A stretch of 64,000 bases of DNA from Sphingobium sp. (lineage in GTDB: Bacteria; Pseudomonadota; Alphaproteobacteria; Sphingomonadales; Sphingomonadaceae): assembly GCA_035196065.1 (NCBI GenBank), contig CP136575.1:2024769-2088768 (forward strand), written 5' to 3'. The notes beneath the pieces were generated by a model. The model ran no database searches, was not told the origin of the DNA, and saw nothing but the letters and a program-made list of their open reading frames with translations. Position numbers and translations under genes: made by a program. Shown here piece by piece: positions 56,187-63,516 of the stretch (position 1 is its first letter; the number at the start of each line of letters is the position of its first letter).

Positions 56187-57401
56187 ATGGAAATGCTAAT
56201 CACGGCAAGATCGATTGACGCAGCGCGGGCGGCATCAGAAAGCCGTGCCACAGAGGCTGAAGTCGACCAGCTTTCGCAGCGGAATTTTCTTCAGCACATT
56301 GCTCTAGCCAATGTCATCAACATCATACCGTTCGCTCTGGTAGCCATTTGCAGCCTTTATCTGCGTAACTGGGGTTTGATGACGATGTTGATTGCCCTCA
56401 ACGCCGGATCGGTATTCGCAATGTTTCTGGTCAGTCGACGTCTCCAACGTTGCGCAGAAGAGAAACGCCAGGCCCTTTGGAACGTCTATGATTGTCTGGC
56501 ATTTGTGTCAGGCGCGATCTGGGCAGGCATGATGTATCCAGTGATGGACATGCTGGGACGCGACATCGTGTCGCTTTTCGTCTGTGTCGTGATCATCGTG
56601 TCAATCGCTGTAACCAGCATCGTCGTCGCCTCTCAATGGCGCACATTCCTTAGTTTTCTAGCCGGCGTAATGCTCTGCCTGACCCCGCAAACGCTGGCCT
56701 ATCTCGATACAATCGGACCGATACCGTTGATCGCCACAATCGGCCTTGCCCCCGCACTTATTGCTCTGGCCCATAGTATGCGGGTTCAGAACCGTCTGAT
56801 CATCCGAACGCAGTTGGAAAAGCAGCAACTTGCGGATGATCTGGCGCACGCGTTGGCAGCTGCGGAATATCTGGCAAACAGGGATAGCCTGACAGGGTTG
56901 TACAACCGCAGGGCATTTGAGGATTTGGCTGGAAGGATCAGAAATGATGGTGCTGCAAATCCGTTGAGTCTCATCCTTGTGGATCTGGACCACTTCAAGA
57001 GCATCAATGATCAACATGGCCACGCCATTGGGGATAGCGTTTTGAAAAAGACTGCTGAACTGATGTCTAACGCAATAGGTCCATTTGATCTGGTCGGACG
57101 AGGCGATGGTGCGGCGGCGCGTTGGGGGGGCGAGGAGTTCATCCTTTTGCTGCGAAATTGCGCATTGGAGCAAGCGGCGGAATTGGCGGAGAAGCTTCGC
57201 CAGAACCTATCCGGTTTGCGCGACCCGTCATGGTCGGATGGTTTGTTGGTCACCGGTTCGTTCGGCGTTGTGCAATGGCAGGAAGACAGCCCATTGCACA
57301 TGGCGATTAATCAGGCTGATGCCGCGATGTATGAAGCGAAAAATGCCGGCAGAAACAGAGTTCATCTCGGTGCAAACCGTTTGGCAGCGATGACCCTCTG
57401 A
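56187..57401 (+). CDS. Membrane-anchored diguanylate cyclase (GGDEF)
   Basis: A 404-residue protein with about six hydrophobic segments (about 40-197), a short linker helix, and a GGDEF domain from about 230 to 395 that makes cyclic di-GMP. 'RDSLTGLYNRRAFEDL' and 'VDLDHFKSINDQHGHAIGD' hold the metal and base contacts. The active site is GGEEF at 314-318. The residues just before it ('GRGDGAAARW') do not form the canonical RxxD inhibitory site. The N-terminal sensor matches no domain I can name. Convergent with the GNAT gene at 57431. Confidence 0.9.
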   Translation: MEMLITARSIDAARAASESRATEAEVDQLSQRNFLQHIALANVINIIPFALVAICSLYLRNWGLMTMLIALNAGSVFAMFLVSRRLQRCAEEKRQALWNVYDCLAFVSGAIWAGMMYPVMDMLGRDIVSLFVCVVIIVSIAVTSIVVASQWRTFLSFLAGVMLCLTPQTLAYLDTIGPIPLIATIGLAPALIALAHSMRVQNRLIIRTQLEKQQLADDLAHALAAAEYLANRDSLTGLYNRRAFEDLAGRIRNDGAANPLSLILVDLDHFKSINDQHGHAIGDSVLKKTAELMSNAIGPFDLVGRGDGAAARWGGEEFILLLRNCALEQAAELAEKLRQNLSGLRDPSWSDGLLVTGSFGVVQWQEDSPLHMAINQADAAMYEAKNAGRNRVHLGANRLAAMTL

Positions 57402-57430
57402 CCACATATTGGCAGACCATAGTTGCGGAT

Positions 57431-58189
57431 TCAGCGCGGGCCTCGCATCATCCCCCAAAATTGCGGACCGTCCGGCACCTGCCAGCTATGCATGATATGA
57501 AATCCGAGGGCGCGGTAGATCGGAATGTTATTCTCGTCCGCTGTCTCGAGATAGGCCTTGCACCGCGCGGCATCGGCCTGCTCCAGCCCCGCCCGAATGG
57601 CGGCCCCGCCAAAGCCTTTAGACCGGTGGCTCGAATGGCAGCCCGCATAATGCAGGTACCAATATTCCTCGACCGGTAGATGGGATTTGATCAGTTTCGC
57701 AACGAGCGAAGCGCGGCCAATCGCTGTGCCAAAGGCAAGCAGATAAGGCAGGCCAGTGCGGATTGCATCCCATTGGCTGTCCCTGACCAGGCCTGGCGTC
57801 CGCCATGCAGTGGCGGCTTCGGCGCCCGACGTCATCATGATGCTGCCAATTTTATGATCTTCGTCGACTATGATCCGGAACGCCTTTTCTAACGCCCGCT
57901 TTCGTGCGGTTGCATCGGGCACAATGAAGGAAAAGGCCGGCTCGTTAAAAAATGCATCTGATAGCGTTGAGACAATAGCGGGCTTGTCTATCGCGTTGGC
58001 GCGCCTGCATGTTTTTGCAGGCTCTGTTTCAACCGTTTGTTTTGTTGGGACATCGTGTCTGCCTGTAGCGTTGGGACACGTGCGTATTTTTGTAGTTGCT
58101 GCTTCAACCGAAGGCGTTGAGACAATGAGGGGGATACCCACTGCGTTGGCAGGGCTGCGTGGTTGCGCAGATGCTGTTTCAACTACCAT
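57431..58189 (-). CDS. GNAT acetyltransferase with an N-terminal 25-residue triplication
   Basis: A 252-residue protein. The GNAT core (about 65-252) has the acetyl-CoA loop 'HSSHRSKGFGGAAIRAGL' and 'YLETADENNIPIYRALGF', and is paralogous to the gene at 11440-12033. The first 77 residues are three diverged copies of a 25-residue unit: VET.(A)...R.ANA...P.IVST.S (residues 3-27), a more diverged copy (28-52), and the copy that forms the true start of the fold (53-77). Start chosen: ATG 58189 with AAAGGAG upstream; a GTG at 58234 would lie in the operator dyad. Divergent from the DUF2141/TetR genes. Confidence 0.85.
   Translation of the reverse strand: MVVETASAQPRSPANAVGIPLIVSTPSVEAATTKIRTCPNATGRHDVPTKQTVETEPAKTCRRANAIDKPAIVSTLSDAFFNEPAFSFIVPDATARKRALEKAFRIIVDEDHKIGSIMMTSGAEAATAWRTPGLVRDSQWDAIRTGLPYLLAFGTAIGRASLVAKLIKSHLPVEEYWYLHYAGCHSSHRSKGFGGAAIRAGLEQADAARCKAYLETADENNIPIYRALGFHIMHSWQVPDGPQFWGMMRGPR
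57959..58183 (-). repeat. Three tandem 75-base degenerate repeats inside the GNAT gene
   Basis: Copies at 58109-58183, 58034-58108 and 57959-58033. The outer two share GTTGAGACAAT, GCGTTGGC and TGTTTCAAC blocks in the same order (plus-strand view); the middle one is more diverged. Each unit starts and ends with roughly complementary GTTGAGACA...TGTTTCAAC bases, and the copy nearest the core also holds a GCCTGCA...TGCAGGC hairpin. The reading frame is kept. Confidence 0.75.
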
Positions 58190-58225
58190 CGGATCTCCTT
58201 TACTGAAGCCGCCGCATGATGCGTT

Positions 58226-58273
58226 TGTTGACACTGTCTACTGACTAACTTATGTGCGTAGACAGTGTCAACA
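58226..58273. promoter_or_regulatory. Perfect 16-bp inverted repeat: probable TetR operator over divergent promoters
   Basis: TGTTGACACTGTCTAC (58226-58241) and its exact complement GTAGACAGTGTCAACA (58258-58273) are separated by 16 bases. Each arm is itself nearly palindromic around GACAnTGTC, as expected for two TetR operators. A -35 TTGACA (58228-58233) with a TATGTG -10 after 17 bases reads towards DUF2141; a mirror TTGACA reads towards the GNAT gene. Confidence 0.75.
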
Positions 58274-58287
58274 TCTTGGACATATCG

Positions 58288-58713
58288 ATGGTACGTTTTT
58301 TTTCGGCAGTAACCGGGGTGGCACTCACCGCTTCGCCGATCATGGCACAGGAAATTGTCGTTACCGTCACAGGTGCCGAAGGTTCTACCGGCACGATCGG
58401 ATGCAGGCTTTTCGCAGGGCCGCGTAACTTCCCCAACGGCCGTGCAACCGCTGGGGAACAGAGTGTTGCGCGTGGACCTGGCGGAGAAGCCTGCCGATTC
58501 AAAAATCTTGCACCAGGCACTTATGCGCTGGTTGTTGCAGCCTTGCCCGAAGGTCAGGAAGAAGTTACACGCGACATTCTTGGTCGGCCGAAGCAACCTT
58601 GGGGTGTTTCCAATAATGTGCGGCCTGCCATGCGTGCACCCCGTTTTCAGGAAGCTGCGTTTCAAGTGACTGCAGGACGGGTGACGCGTTTGACCATAAA
58701 GCTTTCGCGGTGA
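58288..58713 (+). CDS. DUF2141 secreted protein
   Basis: A 141-residue protein with a signal peptide ending 'SPIMAQ'. The mature part shows the DUF2141 pattern: 'IVVTVTGAEGSTGTIGCRLF' at the start and the later 'PWGVSNNVRPAMRAPRFQEA', forming a small beta-rich domain. Start chosen: ATG 58288, directly before the signal peptide and downstream of the operator. The TetR gene follows after four bases, so the two are one transcript. Biochemical function of DUF2141 is not known. Confidence 0.85.
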   Translation: MVRFFSAVTGVALTASPIMAQEIVVTVTGAEGSTGTIGCRLFAGPRNFPNGRATAGEQSVARGPGGEACRFKNLAPGTYALVVAALPEGQEEVTRDILGRPKQPWGVSNNVRPAMRAPRFQEAAFQVTAGRVTRLTIKLSR

Positions 58714-58717
58714 TGTT

Positions 58718-59341
58718 ATGGATGTAAGGCGCACGCCCGGCGATCTACGAGAGGCCTGCCTTGCCGAAGCCTTGGCGATTATCGAACAGGAAGGACTTGA
58801 AAAGCTCAGCCTGCGCGATGTGGCGCGGCGCTTGGGCGTTTCGCATCAGGCGCCCTATCGGCATTTCCCCAGCCGTGACCATGTCCTTGCCGAGATTGTT
58901 CGCCGGGCTTATGCCGATTTCGCTGCGGCGCTACGATCGGCGCCCGTAACGGACAATCCGGCGGGTGATTCCCTGGCGATGGGCTTCGCCTATGTTCAAT
59001 TCGCCTTATCGCACCCGCTTCAATATCGGCTGATGTTTGGCGGCGCGTTGCCGGATCCGCATCAACATAGTGAAATGATGCACGGCGCCCGAGACGCCTT
59101 TGACGTGCTTAGGCACACGCTTGGTCGTGTATTTGCAGAGCGCCCGCAACCCTACGACCAGGAAGCAATTGATCGCGAAGCCATGTTTGTTTGGTCCAGC
59201 TTGCACGGTCTGGTCAGCCTGTTGCGCTCAGACGCGTTGAACACATTGGAACTCAGTCAGGAAACGCGCAGCGGCATTACAATGCATGCGCTGCAACGGA
59301 TCGGCTTTGCAGTGGGGATAATACCAGCCGTGCCAACGTAG
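58718..59341 (+). CDS. TetR/AcrR family transcriptional regulator
   Basis: A 207-residue protein with an N-terminal TetR helix-turn-helix: 'LEKLSLRDVARRLGVSHQAPYRHFPSRDHVLAEIV' spans about residues 27-62. The C-terminal ligand domain has 'MFGGALPDPHQHSEM', typical of the WHG-containing TetR_C group. It is four bases after the DUF2141 gene and 20 before the DUF4188 gene. The dyad at 58226-58273 is its likely operator, giving autoregulation of this operon and of the divergent GNAT gene (inference). Confidence 0.9.
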   Translation: MDVRRTPGDLREACLAEALAIIEQEGLEKLSLRDVARRLGVSHQAPYRHFPSRDHVLAEIVRRAYADFAAALRSAPVTDNPAGDSLAMGFAYVQFALSHPLQYRLMFGGALPDPHQHSEMMHGARDAFDVLRHTLGRVFAERPQPYDQEAIDREAMFVWSSLHGLVSLLRSDALNTLELSQETRSGITMHALQRIGFAVGIIPAVPT

Positions 59342-59361
59342 CTGAAAGGAGAGGTGAACGC

Positions 59362-59844
59362 ATGAGCGAGATATTGAAGGGTCGCTGGACGGCCCGTCTT
59401 GACGAACCATTTGTCCTGTTCATCATCGGCATGCGTATCAACAAGCTTTGGCTGGTTCACCGGTGGTTGCCACTCATCATTCAAATGTCAGCGATGCTGC
59501 GCGAATTATACCCCCGCCCGGAGCTTGGTTTCATGGGGGGCAAGACTTGGTTCGGGCGCACAATCGTGCTGATTCAATATTGGCGCTCCTTCGAAGAGTT
59601 AGAGGCCTATGCAAAAGCCAAGGACAACAAGCATCTTCCTGCCTGGGCGGCCTTTAATCGCTTGATTGGCAATAATGGCGATGTCGGCATTTATCACGAA
59701 ACCTATCGCATCGAGCCGGGGCAATATGAAAATGTATTCGTCAACATGCCGCCGACGCTGATCAATGCAGTTGCCCCAATGTCAGAGGCAAAAGGCGTGC
59801 ACGCCTCTGCGCGGGGACGGATGGAACCGAGTAGGCCAAGCTGA
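59362..59844 (+). CDS. DUF4188 family protein
   Basis: A 160-residue protein beginning 'GRWTARLDEPFVLFIIGMRI', with 'GKTWFGRTIVLIQYWRSFEE' and 'GDVGIYHETYRI', the pattern of DUF4188 (ferredoxin-like, sometimes annotated as monooxygenase/aldoxime-type). There is no signal peptide. The ATG at 59362 has AAGGAGAGG upstream; the longer frame overlaps the TetR gene. Last gene of the TetR operon. It could be the enzyme answering the regulator's ligand; activity unknown. Confidence 0.8.
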   Translation: MSEILKGRWTARLDEPFVLFIIGMRINKLWLVHRWLPLIIQMSAMLRELYPRPELGFMGGKTWFGRTIVLIQYWRSFEELEAYAKAKDNKHLPAWAAFNRLIGNNGDVGIYHETYRIEPGQYENVFVNMPPTLINAVAPMSEAKGVHASARGRMEPSRPS

Positions 59845-59969
59845 TGCCCGAATTTTCGCAGATGACGAACTGATTGCGCGGGCAAGCGCGACATTCCGTA
59901 TCATTCAACCAGCGACGGGCAACCCGGGCTAACGCAAGCGGATAATTGCGTTGAAAAAAACCAAGGATA

Positions 59970-59993
59970 GCTGTCGGAAGCGACAGCATTTTT
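59970..59993 (+). terminator. Rho-independent terminator
   Basis: GCTGTCG-GAAG-CGACAGC followed by ATTTTT on the plus strand is a compact perfect hairpin 126 bases after the DUF4188 gene, so it ends the TetR operon. On the minus strand the same stem is followed by a T7 run after about twelve bases and may also serve the tRNA transcript. Confidence 0.75.
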
Positions 59994-60008
59994 CGCAACT
60001 CAGTTTGC

Positions 60009-60098
60009 TGGCGGACAGGGTGGGATTCGAACCCACGGTGAGCTTGCACCCACGGCGGTTTTCAAGACCGCTGCCTTAAACCACTCGGCCACCTGTCC
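60009..60098 (-). tRNA. tRNA-Ser (anticodon UGA)
   Basis: A 90-base tRNA including an encoded 3' GCCA. Acceptor stem GGACAGG/CCTGTCC, D-arm GGCCGAGTGG, anticodon stem GCGGT/ACCGC with loop CTTGAAA giving anticodon TGA, a long variable arm typical of serine tRNA, and T-arm GGTTCGAATCC. It reads UCA (and by wobble UCG/UCU) codons. It is flanked by the terminator at 59970 and the mltB promoter region. Confidence 0.95.
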
Positions 60099-60297
60099 TT
60101 GCGCACGCCCGTTATGCAACTATTTGCGGTCTGGCAAGCGCTTGCGCGATGTCGGCGGTAGATTTAGGCGTCCCAACGTCATGTAACTTCTTGATGGCGC
60201 ACGGCAGACTGGTGCAGTGATGCGACGGGCGGAGCGGCATTATTGGCGAGCCGGCTGCATCGATGCTATGCTCCGGCTATATTATGATGGGAGCGGC
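60099..60297. other. Intergenic region between tRNA-Ser and mltB
   Basis: These 199 bases must hold the minus-strand tRNA promoter and the plus-strand promoter for the cell-wall cluster. No clear -35/-10 pair or operator is evident. An in-frame ATG at 60217 exists, but the signal peptide begins at 60298, so the bases before it are treated as non-coding. Confidence 0.4.
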
Positions 60298-61383
60298 ATG
60301 GGCGTGGCGAAAAACAGGCGGTCTTTTCCTTTTGGCGGGGCTTTGGCGGTTGCAGCATTTGCATTGGCCGGTCCGCCTGCAATGGTGAGCGCGCAAACTC
60401 CAACGGCCAGCCCTGCACAAAATGACAGCCATTCGCATGCCTTTGAGCAATATCTGCAGACGGTTCGTGCGCGTGCTGCGCGGGAAGGTGTGAGCAAGGC
60501 AACGCTCGACAGGGCGATGCCGTCGCTGGTCTATCTCCCCCGGGTGGTGCAGCTTGATCGCGGACAGCCCGAAACCACATCGTCAGCGCCGGCACCTCCG
60601 TTCGAACCTTATAAGCGGCGGCATGTCGATGCCGCGCGGATTAGCCGCGGGCGCGCCAAATATACCGAGCTGCGTCCATTGTTGCAGCGGATCGAAAATG
60701 AAACCGGTGTTCCCGAAGAGGTGATGATCGCGATTTACGGCCATGAAACCAATTATGGTGCGGTCATGGGCAATTTTCATGCCCCCGATGCGCTCGCTTC
60801 GCTGGCGTTTGAAGGTCGGCGGCGCGAGTTGTTCGAGGCGGAACTGATTGCTGTTCTTAAAATGATCGATCGCGGGGTTCCCTCTTATGCGATCACGGGA
60901 AGCTGGGCCGGAGCATTGGGTAAGCCGCAATTCCTGCCTTCGGTTTATTTGCGCCTTGCCGGCGACGGCGATGGCGATGGCTATGCCGACATCTGGAAGA
61001 GCGAGGTCGACGCCATGACGTCAATCGCCAATTACCTGCTTAACGCCGGTTGGCGGCGTGATGAACCTTGGGGTTTTGCCGTTGATGTGCCCTCATCGTT
61101 CGATCGAGGAAGCGTCAGAACCAATCTGGTCGCGCCTCGATGTGCCCGTGTATTTGCACGGCACAGCCGCTGGATGCGTGTTTCTGAATGGAAAAAATTG
61201 GGGTTGGTTCCGCAAAAAGGAGCCTGGCCCAATGACAATATGCAGGCCGCGTTGATCGAACCTGATGGTGAAGGGCGGACCGCTTATTTACTCGGAAGCA
61301 ACTATCGCGCGATATTAGACTATAATTGCTCGAATTTTTACGCACTGTCTGTGGGATTGCTTGCCGATGAGGTACGGAATTAA
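60298..61383 (+). CDS. mltB: Lytic murein transglycosylase (MltB type)
   Basis: Periplasmic peptidoglycan-cleaving enzyme of 361 residues; the signal peptide ends near 'MVSAQ'. The catalytic glutamate lies in 'IYGHETNYGAVMGNF', followed by 'ALASLAFEGRRRELFEAELI', 'SWAGALGKPQFLPSVYLRLA' and an Asp-rich 'DGDGDGYADIW' stretch. Start chosen: ATG 60298 with GGGAG upstream. Its last 17 bases overlap rlpA, starting a mltB-rlpA-dacA-tmk cluster. Confidence 0.93.
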   Translation: MGVAKNRRSFPFGGALAVAAFALAGPPAMVSAQTPTASPAQNDSHSHAFEQYLQTVRARAAREGVSKATLDRAMPSLVYLPRVVQLDRGQPETTSSAPAPPFEPYKRRHVDAARISRGRAKYTELRPLLQRIENETGVPEEVMIAIYGHETNYGAVMGNFHAPDALASLAFEGRRRELFEAELIAVLKMIDRGVPSYAITGSWAGALGKPQFLPSVYLRLAGDGDGDGYADIWKSEVDAMTSIANYLLNAGWRRDEPWGFAVDVPSSFDRGSVRTNLVAPRCARVFARHSRWMRVSEWKKLGLVPQKGAWPNDNMQAALIEPDGEGRTAYLLGSNYRAILDYNCSNFYALSVGLLADEVRN

Positions 61384-62332
61384 AGTTGCACTCGCTGCCG
61401 GTTCAGCCCTGATGTTGGCTTCCTGCGGCGGGCGGGAAGAGGATATTGGTGCCATCCCAGTCGGCCAAGGCGGGCAAAGCGCTGCCGTGCAGGATTTTCC
61501 GGTAAAGTTGGGTGCGCCGTTCAACGTCGGCAACATTAGCTATACGCCCGAAGACACACCAAATTATGACGATGTCGGCTATGCCAGTTGGTATGGTTCC
61601 GAAATGGAAGGGCGGCCGACAGCGAATGGCGAGCCATTTGTGGCCGCCGGTATCAGCGGCGCGCACAAGACCCTGCCTTTGCCCAGCTATGTTGAAGTCA
61701 CCGCCCTCGACACCGGGCGAACCATTCTTGTGCGGATCAATGATCGCGGACCCTTTGCCAACGATCGGCTGATTGATCTTTCCGAGGGTGCGGCGCGTCA
61801 ATTGGGTCTGGTGGGGCAGGGCGTCGCCGGTGTGCGCGTCCGCCGGGTCAATCCGCCTGAACAGGATCGCTCTGCGCTTCGCGGCGGGTCTCCAGCAGCA
61901 TCACGCATGGATACGCCTGAATCGCTGTTGAAGGTGTTGCGCGACAGGCTTTCAAAACAACCGCGCCCGGCTGCCATGGCACGGGCATCAACACCGGCAA
62001 GAACTGCTGGGCAATCTGTGTCACCCGCTTCGGCAGACAGTGGCGCGGGTAGTGATCGTTTTGTGCGAGAAGTCGCGGGAAGCCGCGCATCGGCGAACAG
62101 GCCTCCGGTTGCAGCAGCGCCTGCGGGCTATGTCGTCCAGATCGCTGCCTTTTCTTCGCGCGCATCGGCGGAAAGGCTTGCACGGCAATCGGGCGGAACG
62201 GTTTCGGCAAGCGCCGATGGACGTTTGTTCCGCGTGCGATATGGGCCATTTGAGAGTGAGGCAGAGGCCGAGAATGCGCTCAACGATGCGCGCCAGCGCG
62301 GCTATCCACAGGCGAGGCTGTTGCGCGACTAG
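61367..62332 (+). CDS. rlpA: RlpA septal lytic transglycosylase-like lipoprotein with SPOR domain
   Basis: A 321-residue lipoprotein with lipobox 'LASC', C20 lipidated. The double-psi beta-barrel domain (about 65-160) has 'YASWYGSEMEGRPTANGEPF' and 'ILVRINDRGPFANDRLIDLS'. A low-complexity linker follows, then a C-terminal SPOR domain (about 245-320, 'YVVQIAAFSSRASAERLA') that binds denuded septal glycan. RlpA cleaves or binds naked glycan strands at division sites. Start chosen: ATG 61367, just before the lipoprotein signal. Confidence 0.93.
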   Translation: MRYGIKVALAAGSALMLASCGGREEDIGAIPVGQGGQSAAVQDFPVKLGAPFNVGNISYTPEDTPNYDDVGYASWYGSEMEGRPTANGEPFVAAGISGAHKTLPLPSYVEVTALDTGRTILVRINDRGPFANDRLIDLSEGAARQLGLVGQGVAGVRVRRVNPPEQDRSALRGGSPAASRMDTPESLLKVLRDRLSKQPRPAAMARASTPARTAGQSVSPASADSGAGSDRFVREVAGSRASANRPPVAAAPAGYVVQIAAFSSRASAERLARQSGGTVSASADGRLFRVRYGPFESEAEAENALNDARQRGYPQARLLRD

Positions 62333-62374
62333 CAAGCACTGGCGAAGCCGCCTTTGCCCCGCTAACAAGGCGAC

Positions 62375-63514
62375 ATGCGCGCATGTCTCTTCTTGCCCCT
62401 TTTGGCGATTGCTATCCCGGTAAAGGCCAACGCCCCCCTGCCGCAATCGACCGCGCCGATCGCCTATCTTGTCGATCTTAATTCGGGCACTGTATTGGTT
62501 GATCGAAAGAGTGGGAGGCAGGTGCCAACCGCTTCAATGGCCAAGATGATGACCGCCTTTGTCGCCTTTGAAGCGATCAAGGCCCGCAAAATCAGCCTTC
62601 AGACGGAGTATAAGGTCAGCGGCGCGACATGGATGCGCTGGAACAATCGGGGTTCGACCATGTTCCTGAAGGCGAACCAAAAAGTCTCGGTCGAAAACCT
62701 GCTTCATGGCGTACTTACGCTTTCGGGTAATGACGCATCCGTTGTTCTGGCTGAAGGCATCAGCGGCAGCGAAACCGCCTTTGCTGGTGAAATGAACGCG
62801 GCAGCGAAGCGGCTTGGCATGAAAGATAGCCGCTTTGGTAACGCCAGTGGCTGGCCTGATGGCGGCAAGACTGTTTCGACGGCCCAGGATCTATCGCTGC
62901 TCGCTGAACATATCATCGAAGACCATCCGCAGTTGTTCGAAATGTTTTTCGGACAGCGCAGTTTCCGCTGGGGCAATGTGGCGCAATCGAACCGCAACCC
63001 TCTGCTGGGTGCGGTGGCAGGCGCAGACGGCATGAAGACCGGGCATAGTTCAGAGGCGGGCTATTGCCTGGTGGGTACGGCCAAGCAGGACGATCGGCGT
63101 TTGCTGATGGTGATTGCGGGCCTGCCTTCTGCACAAGCGCGAATAGACGAGGCGCGGCTGCTGATGCGCTGGGGTTTTGACAATTGGGTCGAACAGCCCT
63201 TGTTTGCGCCGAACCAAATGGTCACCAATGTGCCGGTTCAATTGGGGGAGGCAATGGTTGTTCCTGTAGCAACGACGCAGCGCATTGCTGCGCTTTCACG
63301 CAAGGGGGCGATCGAGCGCCCTCGGATCAGCGTCAGTTATGACGGCCCCGTCAAAGCCCCAATTCGCAAAGGGCAGAAAATCGCGGAGCTCTCGCTGCTT
63401 TATGAAGGGGGCAAAGTACAACGCTTTCCGCTAGTCGCAGCGGATAGTGTCGAGCGTGCGAATTTTCTCGGTCGAGCCTTGAACGGCATGCGCCTTTTGG
63501 CAGAAAAGTTGTGA
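62375..63514 (+). CDS. dacA: D-alanyl-D-alanine carboxypeptidase (PBP5/6-type)
   Basis: Class A serine DD-carboxypeptidase, 379 residues, trimming pentapeptide side chains. A signal peptide ('CLFLPLLAIAIPVKANA') is followed by the catalytic S54-x-x-K57 in 'PTASMAKMMTAF', S117-G-N119 in 'LTLSGND', and 'DGMKTGHSSEAGYC' (KTG). A C-terminal beta-domain and a short amphipathic tail ('LGRALNGMRLLAEKL') probably anchor it to the inner membrane. It is co-oriented with rlpA and mltB, a cell-wall remodelling set. Confidence 0.94.
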   Translation: MRACLFLPLLAIAIPVKANAPLPQSTAPIAYLVDLNSGTVLVDRKSGRQVPTASMAKMMTAFVAFEAIKARKISLQTEYKVSGATWMRWNNRGSTMFLKANQKVSVENLLHGVLTLSGNDASVVLAEGISGSETAFAGEMNAAAKRLGMKDSRFGNASGWPDGGKTVSTAQDLSLLAEHIIEDHPQLFEMFFGQRSFRWGNVAQSNRNPLLGAVAGADGMKTGHSSEAGYCLVGTAKQDDRRLLMVIAGLPSAQARIDEARLLMRWGFDNWVEQPLFAPNQMVTNVPVQLGEAMVVPVATTQRIAALSRKGAIERPRISVSYDGPVKAPIRKGQKIAELSLLYEGGKVQRFPLVAADSVERANFLGRALNGMRLLAEKL

Positions 63515-63516
63515 TC

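Noticed and set aside
57959-58190. CRISPR- or integron attC-like array (repeated GTTGAGACA...TGTTTCAAC)
   Set aside because: Repeats are diverged, have no unique spacers and lie in frame inside an acetyltransferase gene. The attC core spacing and GTTRRRY/RYYYAAC order do not fit.
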